Source: Peribacillus frigoritolerans
Lineage (GTDB): Bacteria; Bacillota; Bacilli; Bacillales; Bacillaceae
Reading direction: 5' to 3'
NCBI RefSeq assembly: GCF_004358755.1
Contig: NZ_SMZY01000002.1
Location: 248,001-312,000 of the forward strand
DNA length: 64,000 nucleotides
Made by a program: the position numbers and the translations under genes. Below, one piece after another: positions 42,816-51,580 of this stretch (its first letter is position 1; each line of letters starts with the position of its first letter). Below the pieces are notes generated by a model that made no database searches, was not told the DNA's origin, and saw nothing but the letters and a program-made list of their open reading frames with translations.

Positions 42816-43316
42816 CTAAACGATGGAAGACTTTTCTTTTAGCTTATCATATTCTTTGATGACAAAATGAAAAAAAATGATAAAGAACGTTTGAATAAAG
42901 AGATAAACCGGAAAGGAATATTGCATTTTATATCCTTTGCTGAAATCAAAAATACCGACTAATACGGCAATCCATTCATAAAAAACAGAAAACACCGACC
43001 AGATAATGATATAAACGATCGTAAGGATGCCCCTGATTCTCCACTGCTCGTAGAGATACAGAAAAAAATAGCCGAAAAAACCATACATGCTGTAATAAAT
43101 AAAATCCCAGATCTCAAATTTCGGAGAATCATTTACATCATAAATATCATAAGGCGGAATCGCTAAAATATGGTCGGCCGTCAATCCAATAAAGGCACTG
43201 AATGTGAAAATAAGAATCGTCACAGCAGCCGGAAACTTTTTTGGAAGCTTAACAGCTAAGAATAATCCTGCTGCTAATGTCATGATAATATAGAGTTCAT
43301 TTATGAAATCCTTCAT
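42816..43316 (-). CDS. CBO0543-type multi-pass membrane protein
   Basis: A 166-residue protein with about five hydrophobic segments and a conserved-looking DFIYYSMYGFFGYFFLYLYE block. It fits the CBO0543 family of small Bacillus/Clostridium membrane proteins of unknown function. The start at 43316 overlaps the upstream gene's stop (ATGA), and GGGGGTCACTATGAG provides the ribosome site. It forms a two-gene membrane unit with the next gene. Confidence 0.72.
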   Translation of the reverse strand: MKDFINELYIIMTLAAGLFLAVKLPKKFPAAVTILIFTFSAFIGLTADHILAIPPYDIYDVNDSPKFEIWDFIYYSMYGFFGYFFLYLYEQWRIRGILTIVYIIIWSVFSVFYEWIAVLVGIFDFSKGYKMQYSFPVYLFIQTFFIIFFHFVIKEYDKLKEKSSIV

Positions 43317-43786
43317 CTCATAGTGACCCCCTTTTTCAGGATCGGCCGGAATAAACGGATACCTATAATCCCCGAAAAATAGAGCAGAGCAGAGTGGAGA
43401 ACAGGGATCAGCCATCTATTTTCTTCATAGTTCATTACGCGGAAATAAGAACAAAGTTCCTCCATTGATATGATCAAAGTAAAAGAAAAGAGCAGCAGGA
43501 CGAGCTTTGCGCCTGTCCTTTTCAACATAAAATTCACATGAACAACCATTAGAAACAGAAGGGGAATAATGATAATTCTCTGTAAAATAATGACCGTCAT
43601 GGCAGTAGGTGTTTCGTAAGCCGATGCCCATCCTAAATTCACAGTGACGATGGAACAAAAGGCGTTATTTGCAATCGACAAAATCATAAAAACGAAGACG
43701 GATTCTAAGTGGTTTATTTTTTTCGGAAAATACACATACAAATGAATTGCAAACCAGACCAAGATCACAGCGAAGACAATCGCCAT
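43313..43786 (-). CDS. small multi-pass membrane protein
   Basis: A 157-residue protein, strongly hydrophobic, with four or five membrane segments and few charged loops (YFPKKINHLES, FMLKRTGAKL). AAGGGTGGCATAAATA precedes the ATG. Its stop overlaps the start of the CBO0543-type gene by four bases, indicating translational coupling and probably a joint complex. No named function. Confidence 0.7.
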   Translation of the reverse strand: MAIVFAVILVWFAIHLYVYFPKKINHLESVFVFMILSIANNAFCSIVTVNLGWASAYETPTAMTVIILQRIIIIPLLFLMVVHVNFMLKRTGAKLVLLLFSFTLIISMEELCSYFRVMNYEENRWLIPVLHSALLYFSGIIGIRLFRPILKKGVTMR

Positions 43787-43862
43787 TATTTATGCCACCC
43801 TTAGCTTTAAATTCTCTGGTTTAGTGTACTTCCGGCATGCTATTTATATACAGATTTAGAGC

Positions 43863-44648
43863 CTAAACGGATTTCACCATTCCCCCGTCAATTAAATGTG
43901 TCTGACCTGTCATATAGCTGTTGGCATCTGAGAGCAGGAAAAGAACATACGCAGCAAATTCGGAAGGTTTTCCGTAGCGCCCTGAAGGAATTTTCCGCTT
44001 CGCTTCTTCTTCCACCTCACTGACGCTGATTCCCTGTCTGTCTGCTGCTGCCTGATCTAAAGACGCAACTCTGTCGGTTGCAATTCTGCCTGGTGCCGCT
44101 GTATTGATCAAAATTTTATAGGGAGCAAGCTCTGATGCAAGGGTCTTTGTAAGACCAACTATTCCAAGCCGGAATGTATTCGATAAAATTAATCCCGGTA
44201 TAGGTTCTTTTACCGAGGACGAGGCGATGTTTACAATCTTTCCGCCCTTGCCCCTCATATATGGAATCACTGACCGGATAAGCCGGACATGACTTAAAAG
44301 ATTTAATTCAAACGATTTTTGCCAGTCCTCATCACTCATTTGCTCAAAAAGGCCTGAAGGCGGCCCGCCTGCATTGTTCACGAGCAAATCAATTGTTCCA
44401 AAGCGCTTCACCGTTTCTTCTACGAGCTGATTAATCTCATCTGCATTTGATAAATCGCATGCTTTATATTCAACAAGGCCTGAATATTTTTCAGTAAGTT
44501 CTTCTTTCACCTTATGCAGCTTATCAGGGTTTCTGCTTGTAATCATGACATGAGCGCCTTCTTTTACAAGTTCTTCAGCAATAGCCCGTCCCAATCCCTG
44601 ACTTGATGCTGCTACAAGTGCCACTTTTCCTTTTAATCCGAGTTCCAT
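43863..44648 (-). CDS. SDR-family protein lacking the catalytic Tyr/Lys
   Basis: A 261-residue short-chain dehydrogenase-like protein of the atypical beta-ketoacyl-reductase-like subgroup. The cofactor loop is ASSQGLGRAIA and the NNAG motif is present (NNAGGPPSG). Where a YxxxK catalytic pair is expected it reads SNTFRLGIVG, so both Tyr and Lys are missing; the Ser region (NIASSSV) remains. This known divergent pattern suggests altered or lost reductase activity. The ATG at 44648 follows GGGGAGTGGTAGTA. Confidence 0.83.
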   Translation of the reverse strand: MELGLKGKVALVAASSQGLGRAIAEELVKEGAHVMITSRNPDKLHKVKEELTEKYSGLVEYKACDLSNADEINQLVEETVKRFGTIDLLVNNAGGPPSGLFEQMSDEDWQKSFELNLLSHVRLIRSVIPYMRGKGGKIVNIASSSVKEPIPGLILSNTFRLGIVGLTKTLASELAPYKILINTAAPGRIATDRVASLDQAAADRQGISVSEVEEEAKRKIPSGRYGKPSEFAAYVLFLLSDANSYMTGQTHLIDGGMVKSV

Positions 44649-44730
44649 TACTACCACTCCCCTTATTCTTTCTTATTTTTATAGTAACAGGACTGAATGT
44701 ATTTTGCTTTAATAAGGATTCAGAAAATAG

Positions 44731-44763
44731 AAAAAACAAGGGATGGACAACCCCTTGTTTTTA
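44731..44763 (-). terminator. terminator of splB
   Basis: AAACAAGGGATGG / CCCCTTGTTT hairpin, T run on the minus strand. Confidence 0.8.
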
Positions 44764-45789
44764 GGTGAAGTATTCAATTTTCGCATTTGGAAAGAAGTCG
44801 TCAATATACGTCTCCAGAGTTTCTCTTAAATCCGCTTCCTCATCCTTTTGATAAATGTATTTGCCGATTCCATATCTTCCCCATTTGTAGCGGCGGTCAT
44901 CTTCATTCATTTCAAGCTTGGATTTTGGATAATTTTTTTCAATAACACGCTTGGCAGGTTTAGTAAACCGGTGCTGTATCATTTCGAATGTAATGTCATC
45001 ACGGGCTTCAGGAGGCAGAAGCTGATCAAGTTTTGAAAATAATTCGTAATATCCTTCGCGCCATCCTTCATGAATATATATAGGCGCTACGATAAAACCA
45101 AGCGGGTATCCTGCCCCTGCTACTTTGACGGCCGCTTCTAAACGCTTATCAAGCGGTGAGGTGCCAGGTTCAAAATTTTTAATGACATAATCCGCATTGA
45201 TGCTGAAACGAAAACGAGTTTTCCCTTTATGATCGGCATCCAGCAAATGATCCACATGGTGAAACTTTGTAACAAAACGCAAGCGCCCCATGTCCGAATT
45301 CCCGAAGAATTCAATCGCTCTTTTTAACGAATGAGTTAAATGATCGATTCCAACAATATCAGACGTACACGAAGCTTCAAACCTTGTGATCTGAGGGTTT
45401 CGTTCATCCATATATTCCTGCGCCTGCTGAAAAATTTCTTCTGTATTAACATATGTCCGGATATAAGGTTTAGAGCCCATTGTTGTCTGCAAATAACAGT
45501 AATGACAGTGTCCCATGCAGCCTGTCGCAAGAGGAATGGCATATTCAGCTGATGGTTTGGAAGAATCGAATTTAAGTGTTTTACGCACCCCTACAACAAG
45601 AGTGGATTTTGCATTCCGGTATTTCTGCAGGTCATTTTTCCCGGGAATATTCCGCACCTGATTATGTGAAGTCGTTTCCCTGATTTCAAGACCCATCTTC
45701 TCAAATTTTTCTTTCAGCTCCACCCCAAGAGGATATTCCAGCGCCCTCGGTTCAATATAGACAAGCTGCGGCACAAATGGTTTTACCAT
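44761..45789 (-). CDS. splB: spore photoproduct lyase SplB
   Basis: A 342-residue radical-SAM enzyme that directly reverses the UV-induced spore photoproduct (5-thyminyl-5,6-dihydrothymine) during germination. The iron-sulfur motif is CMGHCHYC (Cys91, Cys95, Cys98), and the additional catalytic Cys141 lies in FEASCTSDIVG. C-terminal KYIYQKDEEADLRETLE matches the family. AAAGGAAGTGACGTC precedes the ATG. In B. subtilis splB follows splA closely; here 0.75 kb of repeats and a terminator separate them. Confidence 0.95.
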   Translation of the reverse strand: MVKPFVPQLVYIEPRALEYPLGVELKEKFEKMGLEIRETTSHNQVRNIPGKNDLQKYRNAKSTLVVGVRKTLKFDSSKPSAEYAIPLATGCMGHCHYCYLQTTMGSKPYIRTYVNTEEIFQQAQEYMDERNPQITRFEASCTSDIVGIDHLTHSLKRAIEFFGNSDMGRLRFVTKFHHVDHLLDADHKGKTRFRFSINADYVIKNFEPGTSPLDKRLEAAVKVAGAGYPLGFIVAPIYIHEGWREGYYELFSKLDQLLPPEARDDITFEMIQHRFTKPAKRVIEKNYPKSKLEMNEDDRRYKWGRYGIGKYIYQKDEEADLRETLETYIDDFFPNAKIEYFT

Positions 45790-45875
45790 GACGTCACTTC
45801 CTTTAATTCAAAACGGTATATCCTTAAGATTTGTTTCAGGAATGGTTCGTATGCTTTTTAAATATTTCCTATACA

Positions 45876-46143
45876 GAAAAGCGGAATCGCCCGTTTTAGC
45901 TCCGACAGACAGATAAGGATCCGACAGAAAAGGCGCTTTTTGCCTTTACTGGCGGATCCGTTCTGGCCGAGGAGTTGGGCGATGGAGCTAGACACCACGA
46001 AAAGCGGAATCGCCCGTTTAGCTCCGACAGACAGATAAGGCTCAGCCAGTGAAGGCGCTTTTTGCCTTTGCTGGCTGAGCCGTTCTGGCCGAGGAGTTGG
46101 GCGATGGAGCTAGACACCACGAAAAGCGGAGCCGACTGGTCAG
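45876..46143. repeat. class B repeats upstream of splB (two full, one partial)
   Basis: Full copies at 45876-45996 and 45998-46119 and a left end at 46120-46143. The hairpin of the second copy (46039-46081) reads GGCTCAGCCAGTGAAGGCGC / GCCTTTGCTGGCTGAGCC, different from the first (GGATCCGACAG ... CTGGCGGATCC) yet fully paired, which is compensatory change. All copies point the same way. Confidence 0.9.
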
Positions 46144-46145
46144 CA

Positions 46146-46455
46146 CTCAAAGGCCGCATATTATTCCACATAACCATGATTCAGCGTGAAAAGTGTACTC
46201 AAAGATCATCTATGATTCCACAAAACCATGATCCAGTGTGAAAAGTGTACTCAAAGGCCGTATATGATTCCACAAAACATTGATTCAGCGTGAAAAGTGT
46301 ACTCAAAGATCATCTATGATTCCACAAAACCATGATCCAGTGTGAAAAGTGTACTTAAAGGCCGTATATGATTACACAAAACATTGATTCGGTGTGAAAA
46401 GTGTACTCAAAGATCACCTATGATTCCACAAAACCATGATCCAGCGTGATAAGTA
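46146..46455. repeat. 52-bp tandem repeat with dimeric higher order
   Basis: Six units of 52 bp: 46146-46197, 46198-46249, 46250-46301, 46302-46353, 46354-46405 and 46406-46455 (last incomplete). Odd units begin CTCAAAGGCCG, even units CTCAAAGATCA, so the true period is a 104-bp dimer. All units end CAGCGTGAAAAGTGTA or a near variant. There is no open frame through it. Confidence 0.92.
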
Positions 46456-46505
46456 AGGATCAGTCAGATAATCTGTCGAGAAATATCCCAAAACACAGTC
46501 ATTAA

Positions 46506-46533
46506 CAAAACCTCCGCAGAGGCTGCGGAGGTT
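46506..46533 (-). terminator. terminator of splA
   Basis: On the minus strand AACCTCCGCAG / CTGCGGAGGTT, a strong GC-rich stem followed by TTG, directly after the splA stop and before the repeats. Confidence 0.85.
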
Positions 46534-46535
46534 AC

Positions 46536-46778
46536 CTACTCATACTGCTCATAATCAAACAACTTATTATACATATCTTCCGCCTCCGAGTAAGACGGAA
46601 AGATAGCGTCTTCTTCATCTAATAAATGATAGGAATCATGAATAAACAAAGCTTTTTGTCCAGGCTCTGTCGGATGATCGACCACTTCAGCTTCCTGAAT
46701 ATTAGCTACATTTGCAGCATGCGGATTTCGGTAGATGACATACACCTTGTCCCCAGCATTCACATCTTTCTTTTCCAT
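46536..46778 (-). CDS. splA: SplA, TRAP-like regulator of the spl operon
   Basis: An 80-residue protein matching remembered B. subtilis SplA (79 aa): AGDKVYVIYRNPHAANVANI and the acidic end KLFDYEQYE. In B. subtilis SplA is a negative regulator of the spl operon and shares similarity with the RNA-binding protein TRAP. GAAAGGTGATGCAAA precedes the ATG. The usual partner splB is downstream but uncoupled by a terminator and repeats. Confidence 0.92.
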   Translation of the reverse strand: MEKKDVNAGDKVYVIYRNPHAANVANIQEAEVVDHPTEPGQKALFIHDSYHLLDEEDAIFPSYSEAEDMYNKLFDYEQYE

Positions 46779-46816
46779 TTTGCATCACCTTTCTTTTGCG
46801 CTTGATGACGTTAGTT

Positions 46817-47146
46817 TCACCTTTTTAGCGAATGTGATACTGGAAAAGTGATCAGGACGGCTGTTCCTTTACCCTTTTGGCTCGTGATCGTTAAGTTCCC
46901 CTTATGCTGGCGGATGATTTTTTCCGTAATGACAAGGCCTAAGCCTGTTCCTTTTTCTTTTGTGGTAAAGAAAGGTTTTGTTACTTGGCTTATCATATCA
47001 GCTGGAATGCCCGGTCCTTGGTCTGAGATTTTGATTTTAACGGTCTCATTATCCGCATTAGCATCCACCATGATTTTCCCGCTTTCAACACGTGAAAAAA
47101 TGTGATGTCCATCATTACCAGCGGGGAAAAAGTCCTTTTCCCACAA
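46817..47146 (-). pseudogene. fragment of a sensor histidine kinase (HATPase domain only)
   Basis: A 109-codon frame holding only the C-terminal half of an HATPase domain: ISDQGPGIP (G1), KPFFTTKEKGTGLGLVI (F and G2 boxes) and GNLTITSQKGKGT. The sensor part, HisKA and N box are missing, and the first 20 codons do not look like kinase. It begins beside the ptsI terminator. It cannot be a functional kinase alone; a decayed KinA/KinE-like gene is the likely origin. Confidence 0.8.
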
Positions 47147-47173
47147 AAAAAGACCTGCATATGCAGGTCTTTT
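47144..47173 (-). terminator. terminator of ptsHI
   Basis: AAAAGACCTGCATATGCAGGTCTTTT palindrome with a T run on the minus strand, just after the ptsI stop. Confidence 0.88.
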
Positions 47174-47178
47174 CTCAC

Positions 47179-48894
47179 TTAAAGATTGAACTTCGTTTTT
47201 ACAAACTCAACAACTTCATCTGTTGTGCTCATAGAAAGAATTTCTTCTTTGAAGCTTGCAGCTTCTTCTTTTGAAAGGTTTTTAATAAGTGAACGTGCCG
47301 GGAGAATCGATGTAGCACTCATAGAGAACTCATCAAGTCCTAAGCCAAGAAGCACTGGAATGGCAAGCGGATCGCCAGCCATTTCTCCGCACATTCCAAC
47401 CCATTTGCCTTCTTTGTGAGCTGCTTCAATAACAAGAGACACAAGACGAAGAATAGCAGGATTATATGGCTGGTACAGATATGAAACGCGCTCGTTCATA
47501 CGGTCGGCAGCCATTGTGTATTGAATGAGGTCATTTGTTCCGATGCTGAAGAAATCTACATCTTTAGCAAATTGATCTGCAAGAACGGCAGTTGAAGGAA
47601 TTTCAACCATCATTCCAATTTCAATGTTCTCTGAAACGTCAGCGCCTTCACTTACAAGCTTCGCTTTTTCTTCTAAAAGAATCGCTTTAGCCTGTCTGAA
47701 CTCGTCCACAACCGCAATCATCGGGAACATGATTTTCAAGTTGCCGAATGTGCTCGCCCGAAGCAATGCACGCAATTGAGTGCGGAAGATTTCCTGCTCT
47801 TCTAAGCAAAGACGAATCGCGCGGAAACCAAGGAATGGATTCATTTCTTTCGGAAGATTCAAGTATGGAAGCTCTTTGTCTCCGCCAATATCCAGCGTGC
47901 GGACAACAACAGGCTTGCCTTCCATGCGCTCAAGCACAGCTTTGTATGCTTCGAACTGCTCATCTTCTGTCGGAAGCTGATCACGTCCCATGTAAAGGAA
48001 TTCTGTACGGTAGAGGCCAACTGCTTCTCCGCCGTTCTCAAGAACGCCGCGAACATCGTCAGGCGTGCCGATATTGGCTGCAAGCTCAACGTGCTGTCCG
48101 TCTTTCGTTACCGTTTCTTCATTTACAAGCTTCGCCCACTCCGCTTTTTGAACTTCGTATTGAGCTTTTTTCTTTTCAAAGCCTGCAATAACATCCTCAG
48201 AAGGATTAGCGATTACATCTCCATCGATTCCATCAACGATGACGATGTCGCCATTTTTGATGTCGGATGTAGCTGTCTTCGTTCCTACTACAGCAGGAAT
48301 CTCCATTGAACGCGCCATGATCGCTGAATGTGATGTTCTGCCGCCTATATCAGTTGTAAAACCTAATACATACTGACGATTCAGCTGTGCCGTATCAGAA
48401 GGTGTTAAATCTTCTGCAACGATGATCACTTCTTCAGAAATCATGCTCGGGTTTGGAATTTCAACGCCAAGCAAATGTCCAATCACGCGTTTTGTTACGT
48501 CACGGATATCAGCTGCACGTTCTTTCATATATTCGTTGTCCATAGACTCGAACATACTTACAAACATATCAGCCGTTTCTTTCATTGCAAATTCAGCGTT
48601 GACTGCTTCGCTGCTGATTTTATCTTTTACCGGATTAAGTAATTCTGGATCGCTTAAAACTAAGATATGAGCTTCAAAAATTTCAGCTTTATCTGCACCT
48701 AATTCTCTGAATGCATGCTCTTTAATTTTTTCAAGCTCTGATTTTGATTTTTGGATGGCTTCATCAAAACGAAGGACTTCAGCAGTTTTATCTGCTACTT
48801 CTTTTTTGGATACTGTAAGATCTGGTTCTTCTAAGCGGTAAGCTTTTGCAATCGCGATCCCAGCTGAAGCTCCAATCCCTCTTAATTCGAGCAT
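47179..48894 (-). CDS. ptsI: phosphotransferase system enzyme I
   Basis: A 571-residue PEP-dependent protein kinase of the PTS. The phosphorylated His189 lies in [21 protein letters not shown]; the PEP-binding signature is [19 protein letters not shown]. It transfers phosphate from PEP to His15 of HPr. Its ATG overlaps the ptsH stop by one base (TAATG), showing tight coupling. Confidence 0.97.
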   Translation of the reverse strand: MLELRGIGASAGIAIAKAYRLEEPDLTVSKKEVADKTAEVLRFDEAIQKSKSELEKIKEHAFRELGADKAEIFEAHILVLSDPELLNPVKDKISSEAVNAEFAMKETADMFVSMFESMDNEYMKERAADIRDVTKRVIGHLLGVEIPNPSMISEEVIIVAEDLTPSDTAQLNRQYVLGFTTDIGGRTSHSAIMARSMEIPAVVGTKTATSDIKNGDIVIVDGIDGDVIANPSEDVIAGFEKKKAQYEVQKAEWAKLVNEETVTKDGQHVELAANIGTPDDVRGVLENGGEAVGLYRTEFLYMGRDQLPTEDEQFEAYKAVLERMEGKPVVVRTLDIGGDKELPYLNLPKEMNPFLGFRAIRLCLEEQEIFRTQLRALLRASTFGNLKIMFPMIAVVDEFRQAKAILLEEKAKLVSEGADVSENIEIGMMVEIPSTAVLADQFAKDVDFFSIGTNDLIQYTMAADRMNERVSYLYQPYNPAILRLVSLVIEAAHKEGKWVGMCGEMAGDPLAIPVLLGLGLDEFSMSATSILPARSLIKNLSKEEAASFKEEILSMSTTDEVVEFVKTKFNL

Positions 48895-49160
48895 TATTCG
48901 CCTAAGCCTTCTTTTTTCATTGTTTCTTCAAGAGCTGCGATTGCATCGTTTTCGTCTGAACCAGCTGCAGAAATCGTGATTTCTGAATCTTTAGCGATAC
49001 CTAATGACATAACGCCCATGATTGACTTCAAGTTAACTGTTTTGCCGTTATATGCTAAGTTCACATCTGCATCAAACCTGCTTGCTGTTTGAACAAGCAC
49101 TGTAGCCGGACGTGCGTGGATTCCTGATTCTGCTGTTACTTTAAATGTTTTCTCTGCCAT
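48894..49160 (-). CDS. ptsH: phosphocarrier protein HPr
   Basis: An 88-residue HPr with His15 ([11 protein letters not shown]) for PTS transfer and Ser46 ([12 protein letters not shown]) for HPr kinase, the form that acts as CcpA corepressor. GAAGGAGATTGATTAATT precedes the ATG. In B. subtilis ptsH has its own promoter between ptsG and ptsH; the 100-base gap here would allow one. Confidence 0.97.
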   Translation of the reverse strand: MAEKTFKVTAESGIHARPATVLVQTASRFDADVNLAYNGKTVNLKSIMGVMSLGIAKDSEITISAAGSDENDAIAALEETMKKEGLGE

Positions 49161-49219
49161 AATTAATCAATCTCCTTCATATTTAAATAAAGCTAGTACA
49201 CAATACCTTATCATAACAG

Positions 49220-49248
49220 CCGCATCACGTGATTGACAAGTGATGCGA
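49220..49248. terminator. weak hairpin between ptsG and ptsH
   Basis: GCATCAC and GTGATGC pair around an 11-base loop after the ptsG stop. No T run follows on the minus strand, so it may only partly end ptsG transcripts or mark a processing site. Confidence 0.45.
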
Positions 49249-49259
49249 CTACATTCCTT

Positions 49260-51356
49260 TTATTTTTCTATAGAAATGATATGCTCTTCTCCTGCTTTAA
49301 CGCTGCCGGAAGATTTAATCACGATTGATTCGCCTTCGTTTAAGTTAGTGAAGACAATCGGCGTCATGATTGACGGGGCATTAGCTTTAACGAAATCTAA
49401 GTCCACTTGAAGCAGTTTTTGTCCTTTAGTGACAATGTCACCCTCTTTAACAAACGCTTCGAAGCCTTCCCCTTTAAGGTTTACAGTATCAATTCCAACA
49501 TGAATCAAGATCTCGTTTCCGCTTTCTGATTCAAGGCCGATTGCATGCTTAGTAGGGAAAACATTTAAGATTTTGCCGTTTACTGGTGAAACGATTGTGC
49601 CGTCTGTTGGCGTGATTGCAATTCCATCACCCATCATTTTTCCTGAGAACACTTGATCAGGTACTTCTGTGATTGGGTGAATGTCACCTGTTAATGGAGA
49701 AACGAACGAAAATTCGCTTACTTCGTTTTTAATAGGTTCAGCAACAACGTCTTCGACTTGCTCCTGCACTTCTTTTTCAGCTGAAACAGGTTTCGCAGGA
49801 CGAGGCGTTTTGCCTGACATAACGTCTTGAATTTGTGATTTTAAGTTATCAGATTTAGGTCCGTAGATAGCCTGAATGTTGTTTCCAACTTCAAGGACAC
49901 CTGCTGCTCCTAAACGTTTCAAACGGTTTTTATCAACTGCTTTTACATCATTAACTGTAACACGCAGACGAGTGATACATGCATCAAGGTGTTTAATGTT
50001 TGAGCTTCCGCCTAGTGATTCAAGGATGTTATATGGAAGATCTCCTGCACTTTCAGAAACTTTATCATCTTCTTCTTCCTGTGCATCTTCGCGTCCAGGT
50101 GTTTTAAGGTTGAACTTGCGGATGGCAAAACGGAATCCGAAGTAATAAATCAGTGAGAATACTAAACCTACCGGAATAACAAGCCACCAGTCTGTTCTGT
50201 TAGGAAGGATACCGAACAGGAAGTAGTCAATGACCCCACCTGAGAACGTCATCCCGATTTTAACATTCAGCAATTGCATGGTCATAAATGAAAGTCCTGC
50301 AAACACTGCATGGATGGCAAATAGAATTGGTGCTACGAATAAGAATGAGAATTCAAGCGGCTCTGTAATCCCTGTTAAGAAAGATGTTAAAGCAGCTGAA
50401 CCCATGATACCAGCAACAAATTTTTTGTTTTCAGGTCTTGCTTCATGATAAATCGCAAGAGCAGCAGCAGGAAGACCGAACATCATGAACGGGAATTTAC
50501 CTGTCATAAATGTACCTGCCGTTAATTCTGCGCCGTCTTTAATTTGAGCCATGAAAATACGCTGATCTCCGCGGACAATTTCTCCTGCTTGAGTTGTGTA
50601 GTTTCCAAACTCATACCAGAAAGGTGAGTAGAAAATATGATGAAGACCAAAAGGAATTAATGAACGTTCAATTAATCCGAAAATGAACGCTGCCAATGTT
50701 TTATTGGATTCAAGCAGCCCTGTTGAGAATGCGTTTAATCCGTTTTGTACTGGCGGCCAGACAAACAGCATGATTAAACCTAAAGCTACAGCAGAAACAG
50801 CTGTCATAATTGGAACGAAACGCTTTCCTGCAAAGAAACCTAAGTATTGAGGCAATTCAATTTTAAAGAATTTGTTATACATGTATGCTCCGAGAACCCC
50901 AACGATAATACCGCCAAAGACTCCGGTCTGCAAGGTCGGCATGCCGAGGACTCTCGCATATTCAGGATGAAGCTGCTGGAAGAATTGTGCAAGTTCTACA
51001 GCATCGCTTGGAATTTTTCCTGTTTGAAGCAATACAGCACTCATTGTTGCATTCATAATTAAGTATCCGATGATCGCTGCAAGACCTGCAACCCCGTCTC
51101 CATTGGCTAGGCCAATTGCTACGCCGACTGCAAATAGAAGCGGCAGATTTGCAAAAACAATGTCCCCTGAGGATTCCATTACTTTTGCAATCAGCTGTAC
51201 AATTTCATTTGTTAAAAATGGCACTTTTGATGTAAGCTCCGGATTTTGCATGGCATTACCGAATGCAAGCAGGATACCTGCAGCAGGCAAAATCGCTACT
51301 GGAAGCATTAGAGCTTTACCAATTTTTTGGAGTACTCCAAATAAATTTTTAAACAT
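49260..51356 (-). CDS. ptsG: glucose-specific PTS enzyme IICBA
   Basis: A 698-residue glucose permease. EIIC (about 1-410) is the membrane part. EIIB carries phospho-Cys460 in [17 protein letters not shown] carries phospho-His618 in [17 protein letters not shown], with His603 nearby. The EIIB-EIIA linker is Glu/Pro-rich. Start at 51356 is set by AAGGAGGTCATACAC and matches family length (699 in B. subtilis); the frame extends 18 codons further into the leader. Expression is controlled by GlcT at the RAT/terminator. Confidence 0.96.
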   Translation of the reverse strand: MFKNLFGVLQKIGKALMLPVAILPAAGILLAFGNAMQNPELTSKVPFLTNEIVQLIAKVMESSGDIVFANLPLLFAVGVAIGLANGDGVAGLAAIIGYLIMNATMSAVLLQTGKIPSDAVELAQFFQQLHPEYARVLGMPTLQTGVFGGIIVGVLGAYMYNKFFKIELPQYLGFFAGKRFVPIMTAVSAVALGLIMLFVWPPVQNGLNAFSTGLLESNKTLAAFIFGLIERSLIPFGLHHIFYSPFWYEFGNYTTQAGEIVRGDQRIFMAQIKDGAELTAGTFMTGKFPFMMFGLPAAALAIYHEARPENKKFVAGIMGSAALTSFLTGITEPLEFSFLFVAPILFAIHAVFAGLSFMTMQLLNVKIGMTFSGGVIDYFLFGILPNRTDWWLVIPVGLVFSLIYYFGFRFAIRKFNLKTPGREDAQEEEDDKVSESAGDLPYNILESLGGSSNIKHLDACITRLRVTVNDVKAVDKNRLKRLGAAGVLEVGNNIQAIYGPKSDNLKSQIQDVMSGKTPRPAKPVSAEKEVQEQVEDVVAEPIKNEVSEFSFVSPLTGDIHPITEVPDQVFSGKMMGDGIAITPTDGTIVSPVNGKILNVFPTKHAIGLESESGNEILIHVGIDTVNLKGEGFEAFVKEGDIVTKGQKLLQVDLDFVKANAPSIMTPIVFTNLNEGESIVIKSSGSVKAGEEHIISIEK

Positions 51357-51419
51357 GTGTATGACCTCCTTGTAAAAATAGTTTGTGTAAGCAGCAAGCA
51401 AAAAAAACATGAAAGCAAA

Positions 51420-51433
51420 TACAAGCGTTTACA
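51420..51433 (-). promoter_or_regulatory. cre-like site between the terminator and ptsG
   Basis: On the minus strand TGTAAACGCTTGTA matches the CcpA consensus TGWAARCGYTWNCW at 13 of 14 positions. It lies downstream of the antitermination terminator and 64 bases before the ptsG ATG, where CcpA could only act as a roadblock. Function is inference. Confidence 0.4.
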
Positions 51434-51454
51434 TTTCTCACCTAAAAAGAACAA

Positions 51455-51490
51455 CAAAAAAAGCATGGTGCAACAAGGACGACCGTGCAC
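51455..51490 (-). terminator. ptsG leader terminator controlled by GlcT
   Basis: On the minus strand GTGCACGGTC ... TTGCAC then CATGCTTTTTTT: a hairpin with a T run inside the ptsG leader, downstream of the RAT. Without active GlcT, transcription would stop here. Confidence 0.75.
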
Positions 51491-51521
51491 AAAGGGTATA
51501 TTCCCCCTAATTGCCGGTTTC

Positions 51522-51566
51522 AACACGTACTTGTTCACTCATGCCTGATCGTATCAGTAACACGTA
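51522..51566 (-). promoter_or_regulatory. ribonucleic antiterminator (RAT) of ptsG
   Basis: On the minus strand ACGTGTTACTGATACGATC followed by AGGCATGAGTGAACAAGTAC. This matches the remembered ptsG RAT of B. subtilis closely (TTACTGATTCGATCAGGCAT). GlcT binds it as a dimer when glucose is present and prevents formation of the downstream terminator. Confidence 0.88.
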
Positions 51567-51580
51567 AGGTACTTTTCTCA

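Noticed and set aside
46146-46455. CRISPR-like array (regular repeats of about 52 bp)
   Set aside because: Units are contiguous without unique spacers, alternate between two types and have no cas genes nearby; it is a plain tandem repeat.
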